Shown piece after piece: positions 1 to 7,121 of a stretch of 64,000 bases of DNA. Every line of letters begins with the position of its first letter. Position 1 is the first letter of the stretch. Origin of the DNA: a virus; the IMG/VR virus record IMGVR_UViG_3300040801_002079, positions 159,837 to 223,836 of that record; one strand, 5' to 3'. The position numbers were made by a program, and so were the translations under genes. Below the pieces are notes generated by a model. It ran no database searches, was not told where the DNA came from, and saw nothing but the letters and a program-made list of their open reading frames with translations.

Positions 1-7
1 GAACAAT

Positions 8-580
8 ATGGATTTACATGAATTTAATAAAAATGCAATAAAAACAGAGTCTTTAGTCGATACTGTAATTACAGATAGAGCTATTTTAATGGAATCTTTG
101 GTTGCCTTTGAGCAGGTATCAGAATTATTGGATGCATTAAAAAAGAGTGCTTTTTATAATAAACCAATAGATGTTGAGAAGCTTATGGGTTCAGCCGATT
201 CAATCAATAAAATTGGATATGTACTCTCAAATGAAGACATATGGGAAATAGGGGCGACAAAAAATGACGATATTAACCCTCGTTTATTCCATGCCATAAT
301 TGGAATTTTAACTGAAGCGGGTGAACTTGCAACAATATTGATAAATCACTTGCAGGGCGAAGAATTGGATACAGTCAACATGCTAGAAGAATTTGGCGAC
401 ATTGCATGGTATCAAGCAATCGCATATGATGAATTGAATGTTGATCCATACCATCCACTGGTAGCAGTGATTAACAAACTAAGGGCTAGATACCCAAACA
501 AGTTTACTTCAGATGATGCTATAAATCGTGATGTAGACAGTGAGCGGGCTATACTTGAGGATTCCTTAAAGGGTGAATAA
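8..580 (+). CDS. MazG-like nucleotide pyrophosphohydrolase
   Basis: A 190-residue protein whose second half has the all-alpha NTP pyrophosphohydrolase signature: EAGEL at residues 103-107 (ExxE) followed by EEFGD at 127-131 (ExxD), the acidic residues that bind Mg in MazG and PRA-PH enzymes. The tail (RYPNKFT...AINRD, about 161-174) is typical of phage members. Such enzymes hydrolyse NTPs or dNTPs, and phage versions are thought to adjust nucleotide or alarmone pools. The ATG at 8 lies at the window edge, so a start further upstream cannot be excluded. It begins a same-strand run of nucleotide-related genes. The family call is firm; the substrate is unknown. Confidence 0.75.
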   Translation: MDLHEFNKNAIKTESLVDTVITDRAILMESLVAFEQVSELLDALKKSAFYNKPIDVEKLMGSADSINKIGYVLSNEDIWEIGATKNDDINPRLFHAIIGILTEAGELATILINHLQGEELDTVNMLEEFGDIAWYQAIAYDELNVDPYHPLVAVINKLRARYPNKFTSDDAINRDVDSERAILEDSLKGE

Positions 581-581
581 A

Positions 582-1208
582 ATGAGACCAGTATGTTTAG
601 TAGATTTAGATGACACATTGGGTGATTTAAAAAATCCAATGATGAAAGCTCTTAATCGATCAACCGGAAAGGACATTCATTGGTCGGAGTGGTACACATA
701 CAATGTTCCAACATTATATGATATATCCGATGATGCATTTATGGACATATTGATTAATGAGCATGTTATTGAGAATTTAGAGATACATCAATCAAGTTAT
801 AAATTTCTGAATGATTTGCACTTATTGGGGTATTATACAGTATTGATAACCGCAAGAGGGTGGCACCCAAGAGGAAAAGAAATAACCGAAGAATGGGTCA
901 GTGATTATAATTTGGATATTGATGAACTTATCGTGGTTGAACATGATCAAAGTAAAACGGATGTAATTTCCGGGTTTAATAATATTGTATTTTCGATTGA
1001 TGATAGAATAAAACATTGTCGAGAATACATGAGAACTGGGCGCATTCAACATGTTTTGGTATATGATGCCCCATGGAATACACATATGACGAAACACAAC
1101 CCATTCGTGGGCGGGGATGATTATCATCAAAGAATTTTTGATCTACATGAAATTATAGAGCACGTTGAATGGTGCGATAATAAAAGGAGAGTTTCAAATG
1201 TTTGCTAA
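582..1208 (+). CDS. HAD-family 5'(3')-deoxyribonucleotidase-like protein
   Basis: The N-terminus carries the HAD catalytic motif DLDDTL (DxDxT), with the aspartates as nucleophile and acid/base. A motif II-like LITARG (about residues 89-94) and a late acidic segment, SIDDR, complete a HAD phosphatase core. Length (208 aa) fits the NT5C-type nucleotidases common in phages, which dephosphorylate nucleoside monophosphates. I chose the ATG at 582, which has AAAGGGTG upstream and follows the previous stop by one base; a GTG at 573 would overlap the previous gene. The end overlaps the next gene by 11 nt, indicating coupled translation. Confidence 0.7.
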   Translation: MRPVCLVDLDDTLGDLKNPMMKALNRSTGKDIHWSEWYTYNVPTLYDISDDAFMDILINEHVIENLEIHQSSYKFLNDLHLLGYYTVLITARGWHPRGKEITEEWVSDYNLDIDELIVVEHDQSKTDVISGFNNIVFSIDDRIKHCREYMRTGRIQHVLVYDAPWNTHMTKHNPFVGGDDYHQRIFDLHEIIEHVEWCDNKRRVSNVC

Positions 1209-1491
1209 GTTTGCAGATAAAACAAAAGTTGAAAAGTTATTGGAAAAAGATGCTACATTGGTAGATATGAGGTCTCCCGTTGCGTTTAGGAACGGATCAA
1301 TTGAGGGATCAGTTAACCTGCCCCTCAAGAATTTTTTAAATCGTCTTCCCGGACTTGACAAGAATAAGGGATTGATCTTATTCAGTGACGCAAAGAACCA
1401 CCCCGATGTGACTTCAGCAATTAATTATGCTGCGCAGCTTGGGTTTTCCAATATTTTTGTTTCTGAATATAATACGTTAAAGGACAAATAA
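1198..1491 (+). CDS. Rhodanese-like domain protein lacking the catalytic cysteine
   Basis: This 97-residue protein is a single rhodanese fold: LVDMRSPVAF (the R of the conserved D-x-R), then GSIEGSVNLPL matching the usual G-H-I-x-G-A-x-N-x-P segment, then a beta-strand LILFSD. In active rhodaneses that strand is followed by the Cys loop (CxxGxR). Here the loop is SDAKNHPD with no cysteine, so sulfur transfer is unlikely and a binding or regulatory role is more plausible. The ATG at 1198 follows AGGAGAG by 6 nt. It overlaps the previous gene by 11 nt and the next by 1 nt (TAATG). Confidence 0.65.
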   Translation: MFAKFADKTKVEKLLEKDATLVDMRSPVAFRNGSIEGSVNLPLKNFLNRLPGLDKNKGLILFSDAKNHPDVTSAINYAAQLGFSNIFVSEYNTLKDK

Positions 1492-2075
1492 TGACTCTAG
1501 GTGAACCTGATCAGTGCATTTGTGGTAGAACCGTTTCAGGGTTCAGTACGTGCCCTGTTCACGGTGATAAATGGTTTGGGACGGGTACCCCAAATGAAAA
1601 CAATGATAATAAGCCATTTCCAGCGTTATACTATTTAATCCCCGAAGGGGACTATTGTTATAGACGGACAGGTAGAGTTGTTATAGATAACCGTGTATGG
1701 GATGATGATGAATACAAATATGTTTCATACTATTTTAAGCCTGAAACAAAACTCTGCTCATTCTGGAAATCCATAGGTGATGGGAATGCTCTTTGCACTT
1801 ACATGAATGAAATAAGCTATCAGAGTGAATGCAATAATCTGGTATGGGATCAAGTAAAGGAATGTGGGGTTCGTGTGGCAGACTACAGTTTAGACGAACT
1901 TGAGCACATGAGGGACAATGATCCAGATTGGTACAAGGCCACAAAACGCCAAAAGAAATTTCCACAATTTATGGAAAGTCTTGTTACTATCCTAATGGAC
2001 TCAGAAACAAATGAACTGACTTATGATGGAATTACTTACACCCTAAGTCAGCACATTTATGATAGTGGCAATTAA
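1491..2075 (+). CDS. Hypothetical protein with an N-terminal CxC/CPxH cluster
   Basis: I do not recognise this 194-residue protein. The N-terminus has C9-x-C11 and C21-P-V-H24, which could bind one zinc ion; the rest is soluble and rich in Asp, Tyr and Trp. Its ATG overlaps the stop of the rhodanese-like gene (TAATG), so the two are translationally coupled. It converges with phoH, the 3' ends overlapping by 4 nt. Confidence 0.6.
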   Translation: MTLGEPDQCICGRTVSGFSTCPVHGDKWFGTGTPNENNDNKPFPALYYLIPEGDYCYRRTGRVVIDNRVWDDDEYKYVSYYFKPETKLCSFWKSIGDGNALCTYMNEISYQSECNNLVWDQVKECGVRVADYSLDELEHMRDNDPDWYKATKRQKKFPQFMESLVTILMDSETNELTYDGITYTLSQHIYDSGN

Positions 2076-2824
2076 GCTGTTACTCCCGCTTCTTCCAGTG
2101 CACAAATCCAAGATTTAACAAAGGCGCTTCTAACAATGTCATCGGGCCTGAACGTAACTTGGTCAAACCCTTCCATACGTTCAACAACATTTAGAAACTC
2201 TCTCATACCAGACTGATCATTCTTTTTACGATAAAGATCGGTCTGAATCTGATCACCAATTATGATTAACTTGGAATTTGCACCAACTCTGGTTATGACT
2301 GAGTTAATTTCATAGAAAGTCATATTTTGAACTTCGTCAATTATTATAACAGCGTCATCCCATGTTAGACCTCTTACAAATGATGTAGGAACAAACTTGA
2401 CAATTTTTTGTTTCTTCATTTTTTCGTATGCGGTTGGTCTGCCGAATAGGTCAGAGAATATGTCATTATATGGGGTCTCGTAGACCTCCATTTTTTCAGC
2501 GTCATCACCGGGGAGGAATCCTATGTCCCTAGAGGCTACTGCGCTTCGGACAATTATCATGTTGTCCTGTTTTGATTTCTTTGATAGGACATCTGTTAAT
2601 CCCAGATAAATTGCTGCGTAGGTTTTTCCTGTTCCTGCTGAGCCGTTTGCTAAAATGTTATTACCGTAAAAGTAAGATTCAAACATTTGGTGTTGAGGGG
2701 TGTTTATTGGTTTTATTGATTTTAAATCATTTATTGTTAGGCGTTTTGATTCTTTGAAATCTTGAAGTGCCTGTACGTCATTTTCTATAACTTTCATAGT
2801 GCATCGCTTTGACTTTCTACTCAT
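2072..2824 (-). CDS. phoH: PhoH-like P-loop ATPase
   Basis: A 250-residue PhoH-domain protein. Walker A is GSAGTGKT (residues 61-68) and Walker B is VIIIDEVQNM (D163, E164), followed by the family's IGDxxQ segment (IGDQIQTDL). PhoH proteins are predicted RNA-helicase-like ATPases tied to phosphate starvation in bacteria and are widespread in marine phages; their role in infection is unresolved. The ATG at 2824 has AAAGGAAA upstream. A long leader contains a TATAAATA element at 3030-3037 and an imperfect inverted repeat at 2926-3001. It is the only minus-strand gene in the first 10 kb. Confidence 0.85.
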   Translation of the reverse strand: MSRKSKRCTMKVIENDVQALQDFKESKRLTINDLKSIKPINTPQHQMFESYFYGNNILANGSAGTGKTYAAIYLGLTDVLSKKSKQDNMIIVRSAVASRDIGFLPGDDAEKMEVYETPYNDIFSDLFGRPTAYEKMKKQKIVKFVPTSFVRGLTWDDAVIIIDEVQNMTFYEINSVITRVGANSKLIIIGDQIQTDLYRKKNDQSGMREFLNVVERMEGFDQVTFRPDDIVRSAFVKSWICALEEAGVTA

Positions 2825-2925
2825 GTTTAAGTATTTCCTTTAGTAGTTGGTTTAAAAATAAAAGTGCTTAAAGTGTTACTTTGGACTAAACATGTTTCGA
2901 TATCCTACCTCCTTTAGATAAAAAA

Positions 2926-3001
2926 ATGGGATGAGTCATGTACGGCATCATTCTAAACTAAATATGTTGTAAATGATTTTGTAATGTTGACTACATCCCA
3001 T
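2926..3001 (-). other. Imperfect inverted repeat / possible structured leader RNA
   Basis: ATGGGATG-A-GTCA at 2926-2938 pairs with TGAC-TA-CATCCCAT at 2988-3001: 12 pairs with a small internal bulge. Inside the roughly 49-nt loop, ATCATT (2947-2952) can pair with AATGAT (2972-2977). It lies in the 238-bp divergent region between phoH (minus) and an unknown gene (plus). Transcription of phoH from the TATAAATA at 3030-3037 would place it in the mRNA leader. The function is not known. Confidence 0.4.
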
Positions 3002-3029
3002 CGGTTGTTTTTGTTCATATCTTATGATA

Positions 3030-3037
3030 TATTTATA
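3030..3037 (-). promoter_or_regulatory. T4-type late promoter element TATAAATA
   Basis: An exact TATAAATA on the minus strand, about 205 nt upstream of phoH. It matches the -10-like T4 late promoter consensus. The long distance to the gene makes it less certain than the other copies. Confidence 0.4.
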
Positions 3038-3062
3038 GTTAACTTTGGAGTAATTTTAAAAA

Positions 3063-3266
3063 ATGACACAAGTATATGTTTATAATGGAAAAGAAGTTTT
3101 TTTAACGGGAAGAACTGCTAAAAAGAGTAGCAGAAGAGGCGACAAAGTATTGCATGAGATTCTTCCTAAGAGGTATATGAACAAAGAAATTGACTCATTT
3201 ATTGAATCCGATTGGGTGTTTTTAAAGGACCTCTATGCTATAGTCGAAAATTCAGAAGATAAATAA
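3063..3266 (+). CDS. Hypothetical small protein
   Basis: A 67-residue protein, not recognised, with a basic stretch near residues 17-28 (RTAKKSSRRGDK). The ATG at 3063 has GGAG about 14 nt upstream, rather far. It is the first gene of a plus-strand run leading to the Acb1 homologue. Confidence 0.55.
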   Translation: MTQVYVYNGKEVFLTGRTAKKSSRRGDKVLHEILPKRYMNKEIDSFIESDWVFLKDLYAIVENSEDK

Positions 3267-3286
3267 GCTTAAACGAGGTTAATATA

Positions 3287-3619
3287 ATGAAAACAATAAA
3301 CGAAAGAGCCGATATTATATCAAACACTTTTCAGAATAAAGCACTTAGCTTTCTTAAAGGAATGGAAGAACGAATGGGGAATGATTTGATTTATTCTCTA
3401 GCTCTTGAAGCTGGAAATGTTTTTCTCTGCGTTGCTGCACACCCATCAATGACACCAAAACGCTGGGACACAGAGCGGGAACGTATTCTGTTCTTAATTG
3501 ATGAAGAGGAATATGGAATGGATCAAGATGAACTTATTGAGGTTCTCTCTGAGCGCCTAGAAGATCATATGTATTATGTCACTGCGGGACCCGAAGAAAA
3601 TGAAACTGAGACATCTTAA
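3287..3619 (+). CDS. Hypothetical protein
   Basis: A 110-residue mainly helical, acidic protein that I cannot assign. The start at 3287 has CGAGGTT about 8 nt upstream. Its last 20 nt overlap the start region of the Acb1-like gene in another frame, implying co-translation with an anti-defence gene. Confidence 0.6.
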   Translation: MKTINERADIISNTFQNKALSFLKGMEERMGNDLIYSLALEAGNVFLCVAAHPSMTPKRWDTERERILFLIDEEEYGMDQDELIEVLSERLEDHMYYVTAGPEENETETS

Positions 3620-4193
3620 GCCCGTACCACAAACCGACTATGATCCGCGTGATCCAATTGGAACAGTGTATACATTTAGACATCCCGATGGTATGCGTGG
3701 CACCGTAACTGTATTAGAAAAAATTGAAGATGAAGCCTCAGGGGTATTTGTCGGAGTGAAGTTTTCCGAGGAAACCAATGATGCCATAATGAATTTTATT
3801 GAATCTCAGGATATCCCAAATCCTGTAACAAAAGATAAACTACATTGTACTGTTATGTACACATATAGTGATGCCCCTGATTTAATTGAAGAAAGTAGAC
3901 CCCCTCTTATCCCCGCATGGAATGCTACACCGGATAAATTTGAAATATTTGAAACACAGGATGATAATAATTGCTTGGTTTTAAGAATAAAATGTGATGA
4001 ACTAACCGAAAGGCATGAGAAAATCATAGCGGATTACGGAGTTGTTTATACGCACGAGGAATACAAGCCACATATAACATTATCATATGATTGTGGAGAT
4101 TTCGATATTTCAACGTTGGACAAAGATGCGTTACCTGATGAAATCCTTATAACAGAGGAGTATGCATCATCGATTGATCCAGACTGGGTATAG
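3600..4193 (+). CDS. acb1: Acb1-like anti-CBASS 2H phosphoesterase
   Basis: The protein contains both HxT motifs of the 2H phosphoesterase fold: HCT at residues 82-84 (KLHCTVMYT) and HIT at 158-160 (YKPHITLSYD). The surrounding pattern (GVKF..., IPNPVTKDKLH, PHITLSYD, then a C-terminal EEY...DW) matches T4 gp57B/Acb1, which cleaves the cyclic oligonucleotide signals of CBASS immunity. A roughly 45-residue N-terminal extension (GTVYTFRHPDG...) precedes the catalytic domain and is not part of T4 Acb1 as I remember it. The start is uncertain: ATG 3600 is chosen, but an in-frame ATG at 3576 also exists. A 2',5' RNA ligase-type activity is the alternative reading. Confidence 0.75.
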   Translation: MKLRHLKPVPQTDYDPRDPIGTVYTFRHPDGMRGTVTVLEKIEDEASGVFVGVKFSEETNDAIMNFIESQDIPNPVTKDKLHCTVMYTYSDAPDLIEESRPPLIPAWNATPDKFEIFETQDDNNCLVLRIKCDELTERHEKIIADYGVVYTHEEYKPHITLSYDCGDFDISTLDKDALPDEILITEEYASSIDPDWV

Positions 4194-4204
4194 TGATAAA
4201 TAAG

Positions 4205-4494
4205 TATAACATTGTACGATCCATTTAAGGATTTATTGTGGACGGCGGTTCGATTCCGCCCATTTCCACCAAAAGCATACCTAATGGGTATATTTTATGA
4301 TGGGAATGCACTGGTTTCGACATGGTAAGTTGGTAAATGAGGACAATGCGGCAACCGTGAAAGTCGTTAGGGTAAAACCAAAGAAGCAAAAAACTAAATG
4401 CAAACGATAGCATATATGATCAGGCCCTTGCCGCTTGATCGTGGGTTTAGCCAACCTTGAACCAGAACGGGTTAGGGGGGAGTAATCCCCCCGA
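4205..4494 (+). ncRNA. ssrA: Circularly permuted two-piece tmRNA (tag ANDSIYDQALAA)
   Basis: The acceptor piece comes first. Its T arm is GGCGG-TTCGATT-CCGCC (4244-4260), followed by acceptor strand CATTTCC (4261-4267), A and an encoded CCA (4269-4271). After a spacer of about 30 nt the coding piece starts with GGGAATG (4302-4308), which pairs with CATTTCC and includes the G3-U70 pair that specifies alanine. A second helix joins ATTTATTGTG (4231-4240) with CATGGTAAGT (4321-4330). The reading frame 4400-4438 encodes ANDSIYDQALAA-stop, a normal ssrA tag ending ALAA. Stems near 4453-4473 and a G6/C6 hairpin at 4475-4492 close it. tmRNA rescues stalled ribosomes and tags their products for proteolysis. 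A GATAAATA element lies at 4195-4202. Confidence 0.93.
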
Positions 4495-4515
4495 ATTTTA
4501 TCAAAAGGGACTTCT

Positions 4516-5271
4516 ATGAATCACGCAAAAAATGATGAGACTTACAACGATAACAATAATAACAATGAACAGCCTCTTTTTCCATTTTTACCTAACAGGG
4601 AACAAATAAGGTCCTTTAAAAGAACCATCCCAGTAGCGGTCTATGACTTCTACATTACTGATGAAATAAAAGAACCAGATGTGTACATGGAGTTAATTCA
4701 AACTCTTAAAAGTGCTGATCCTCAGGATACAATTTTCATCTATTTAAATACTCCGGGCGGGAGCCTCTATACTACCATTCAGATAATGTCGGCAATCACT
4801 AGCTCACAGGCAAAGGTCATAACATGCCTTGAAGGGCAGGCATGTTCTGCTGGAACATTCATTTTCTTAGCGGGAGACACTAAAATAGTTAATCCCCACT
4901 GTACGTTCATGGTTCATAATTATAGCCAAGGAGCAAGTGGTAAGGGTAACGAAATTGTATCCCATGTTAATTACATGGATCGATATTTTAAAAGACTAGC
5001 TGAAGATGTATACACTGAGTTTTTAACCAAAACTGAGTTGGAATCCGTTATTAAGGGTGATGACATGTGGATGGATTCACACGAACTGGTGAAAAGATTA
5101 GATGCCAACAACCATGACTACATCTACACGGGCCAAGATTTGGATGAAATATTAGGCAGAGACCCTGATGAGATTTCAGATGAAATGGAAGATGCTTCTA
5201 AGCCCAAACAAAGGGCAAAAAAGAAAGTAACTAAGAAAAAAGCTTCGAGGAAAAAAACCGCGTCTGATTAA
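4516..5271 (+). CDS. clpP: ClpP-like serine protease with Lys-rich tail
   Basis: The 251-residue protein has the ClpP core: oxyanion segment NTPGGS (78-83), nucleophile S111 in QACSAGTF, H134 in FMVHNY, and a candidate third residue D187 (DMWMDSHE). The first 28 residues are an Asn-rich extension. The last 25 are an H1-like basic tail with repeated K-K-x-x-K, which ordinary ClpP lacks. ClpP forms a barrel protease working with an unfoldase. Immediately downstream of the tmRNA, it could degrade tagged proteins. ClpP-type enzymes can also serve as prohead proteases, but the head genes are 40 kb away. AAAAGGGA precedes the ATG. Confidence 0.85.
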   Translation: MNHAKNDETYNDNNNNNEQPLFPFLPNREQIRSFKRTIPVAVYDFYITDEIKEPDVYMELIQTLKSADPQDTIFIYLNTPGGSLYTTIQIMSAITSSQAKVITCLEGQACSAGTFIFLAGDTKIVNPHCTFMVHNYSQGASGKGNEIVSHVNYMDRYFKRLAEDVYTEFLTKTELESVIKGDDMWMDSHELVKRLDANNHDYIYTGQDLDEILGRDPDEISDEMEDASKPKQRAKKKVTKKKASRKKTASD

Positions 5272-5273
5272 TA

Positions 5274-5303
5274 TTGACCCACCCATCTTCAATGTGATAT
5301 AAT
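5274..5303 (+). promoter_or_regulatory. Sigma70-type promoter for primase, nearly leaderless
   Basis: TTGACC (5274-5279), an 18-nt spacer and TATAAT (5298-5303). The expected start of transcription about 7 nt downstream coincides with the ATG at 5310, and no Shine-Dalgarno sequence lies between, so the transcript would be leaderless. Confidence 0.55.
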
Positions 5304-5309
5304 TTCAAA

Positions 5310-6320
5310 ATGAATTATGAGTGCATTGAAGATGTAGTCAGAGAGCATGTTGCATTTAAAAATGTGTCAGCATCTGGCTGGAACCAAGCATATTGTGAAT
5401 ATTGTGGCGATGGCGGGAGAACCAAGGGTCCCCGTGGTAATTGGCTATTTGATGGTGATATGCTATTCTTCAATTGCTATAATTGTGGAACCAAAGCAAA
5501 TTTTGATCCTCACAGGGAGATACCATTTAGTAAGCACATGCATGGTGTCTTCAAGGCTCACGGAATCCCATTAAAGTTCTGTTATGCGTTAATCCCCAAA
5601 GATGCTAATGCCGAAACTAGGGAAGTTAAGCCTCAAAAACTTAAATTTGATTCATTTGAATTACCGGATCATTTTTATAAACTATCAAGTGCAGCAATGG
5701 ATGACAAAAAAGCAATCATTGCTCGTGAACATTTAATAAACAAACGTAAAATTGATCCGGACGATTTCCCGTTTTATCTATCAAGCGGAGTTACACAATC
5801 ATCTAGCCCTAAAGATATAAGTTTGGCTAAGACATTTCAGCAAAGACTTATAATTCCATCATATGTCAATGATACATTAATTGGGTATGAGGGAATGGCC
5901 CTATATCCAAATAAAAACAAATATATAACAATTGGTTCTAATTTGGTACACGGCTATTCTAATATTTTCAGGGAAGAGGGGCATGTGCCACTGTTTGTAA
6001 CTGAAGGATTTTTTGATTCATATCATGTAAATGGAGTCGCATTGTGTACAAACTCCTTAAGTAATAAGCATATAGAGCTTCTGGAAAAGACATCTAGGCC
6101 CAAGGTTGTTATACCGGATAGGAAGAATACACATAACGCTTTAGCTGAAGAGGCACTTAATCTTGGATGGGGCGTGTCGCTACCCGAAATAAAGCCATAT
6201 AAGGATATTTCAGAGGCAATTGAGCACTATGGTGTATTTTTCGTATTAAATTCGGTTATGAAATCCATAAAATACGGGGATAGTGGAAAAATTTATTTAA
6301 AAATATATAATGTTGCATAA
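5310..6320 (+). CDS. 61: DNA primase (T4 gp61-like)
   Basis: A 336-residue primase. A zinc ribbon with C29, C32, C56 and C59 lies at the N-terminus and would read template DNA. A TOPRIM core follows, with the conserved acidic segment FVTEGFFDSYH (about 229-239) and the metal-binding VVIPD (266-270). The length matches T4 gp61, which makes RNA primers for lagging-strand synthesis with the gp41 helicase, also encoded in this window (36437-37834). It sits apart from the other replication genes, directly after clpP, with its own sigma70-like promoter. Confidence 0.85.
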   Translation: MNYECIEDVVREHVAFKNVSASGWNQAYCEYCGDGGRTKGPRGNWLFDGDMLFFNCYNCGTKANFDPHREIPFSKHMHGVFKAHGIPLKFCYALIPKDANAETREVKPQKLKFDSFELPDHFYKLSSAAMDDKKAIIAREHLINKRKIDPDDFPFYLSSGVTQSSSPKDISLAKTFQQRLIIPSYVNDTLIGYEGMALYPNKNKYITIGSNLVHGYSNIFREEGHVPLFVTEGFFDSYHVNGVALCTNSLSNKHIELLEKTSRPKVVIPDRKNTHNALAEEALNLGWGVSLPEIKPYKDISEAIEHYGVFFVLNSVMKSIKYGDSGKIYLKIYNVA

Positions 6321-6357
6321 ATAAGTTTGTAAATCTCATTTTTTTATGGAGTATAAT

Positions 6358-6537
6358 ATGGATCACATGGAAGTTGTTGACACCCAAGAAAAAGCAATCG
6401 AAGCTGCTGCTAGAGAGCTTTTTAAACTGACCATTTTAGCCGAAGAAGAGCGTATCTCTAAAATTGAGATTAATAACAGCGCTGATTTTTCATTTAGACG
6501 CGAATATTTTCAAAAGGCTATACAAAATTTGTTATAA
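6358..6537 (+). CDS. Hypothetical small protein
   Basis: A 59-residue helical protein with no recognised family. The ATG at 6358 is preferred over the one at 6346 because the GGAG inside the first codons (6348-6351) is well spaced for it. It abuts the next small gene. Confidence 0.55.
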   Translation: MDHMEVVDTQEKAIEAAARELFKLTILAEEERISKIEINNSADFSFRREYFQKAIQNLL

Positions 6538-6732
6538 ATGCACTCGAAGGCGTACAAGTTTTCAAAAAAATCTTCTGTTGACTTTATAGTTGAGTTCCGC
6601 ACATCGGATAATCCCCATAATTTTTTTCGCAAATACAACATTGTTTATAATAATGATGGGTCAGTATACGATTTGGACTTGAAACAATCATTCAAATGCA
6701 TATATAATTGGGCTGAAGCTATAGCTGTATAA
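6538..6732 (+). CDS. Hypothetical small protein
   Basis: A 64-residue protein, not recognised, starting directly after the preceding TAA with no intergenic base. It probably depends on translational coupling, since no clear Shine-Dalgarno sequence is present. Confidence 0.5.
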   Translation: MHSKAYKFSKKSSVDFIVEFRTSDNPHNFFRKYNIVYNNDGSVYDLDLKQSFKCIYNWAEAIAV

Positions 6733-6744
6733 TTGTGAGGAACA

Positions 6745-7077
6745 ATGAAAAAAGAAAACGCATTAGAAAGTGTATCTATCGACAAGCCCTATATAAATGG
6801 GTTGATTGAAATATATGGGGTTATCGGCGCAATTCATGCAATGAGAGAAAGGTTTACCGGGGATATGAATGAAAAAATACCCGATAGATTTTTAAGAATA
6901 ATGGTATGGCAATTAACACACTCCATTGAGGGGCTTGAGGAAGAGGCTAATATGACCTTTGAAAGTATTGCAGATATTGCTCACTTTGGTCAAGTCACTG
7001 AAATCTATACGTTGCGCACAATGTGCAACCATATTTTGGGTGGAGCCGACAATCTAAAAGAATATGTGAAATCTTAG
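6745..7077 (+). CDS. Hypothetical protein
   Basis: A 110-residue mostly helical protein without recognised motifs. TGAGGAA lies 3-9 nt before the ATG. The last gene before the adhesin region; an AATAAATACC element follows at about 7089. Confidence 0.55.
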   Translation: MKKENALESVSIDKPYINGLIEIYGVIGAIHAMRERFTGDMNEKIPDRFLRIMVWQLTHSIEGLEEEANMTFESIADIAHFGQVTEIYTLRTMCNHILGGADNLKEYVKS

Positions 7078-7121
7078 TTTAAAGTTCTAATAAATACCTA
7101 AAACAAAGGTCACATATTTAA

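Noticed and set aside
4244-4308. Ordinary tRNA-Ala
   Set aside because: The T arm and CCA come before the 5' acceptor strand and there is no anticodon arm; with the downstream tag frame this is a permuted tmRNA.
4225-4413. Open frame on the minus strand in the tmRNA
   Set aside because: It lies antisense to the tmRNA and has no ribosome site; the RNA structure explains the sequence.
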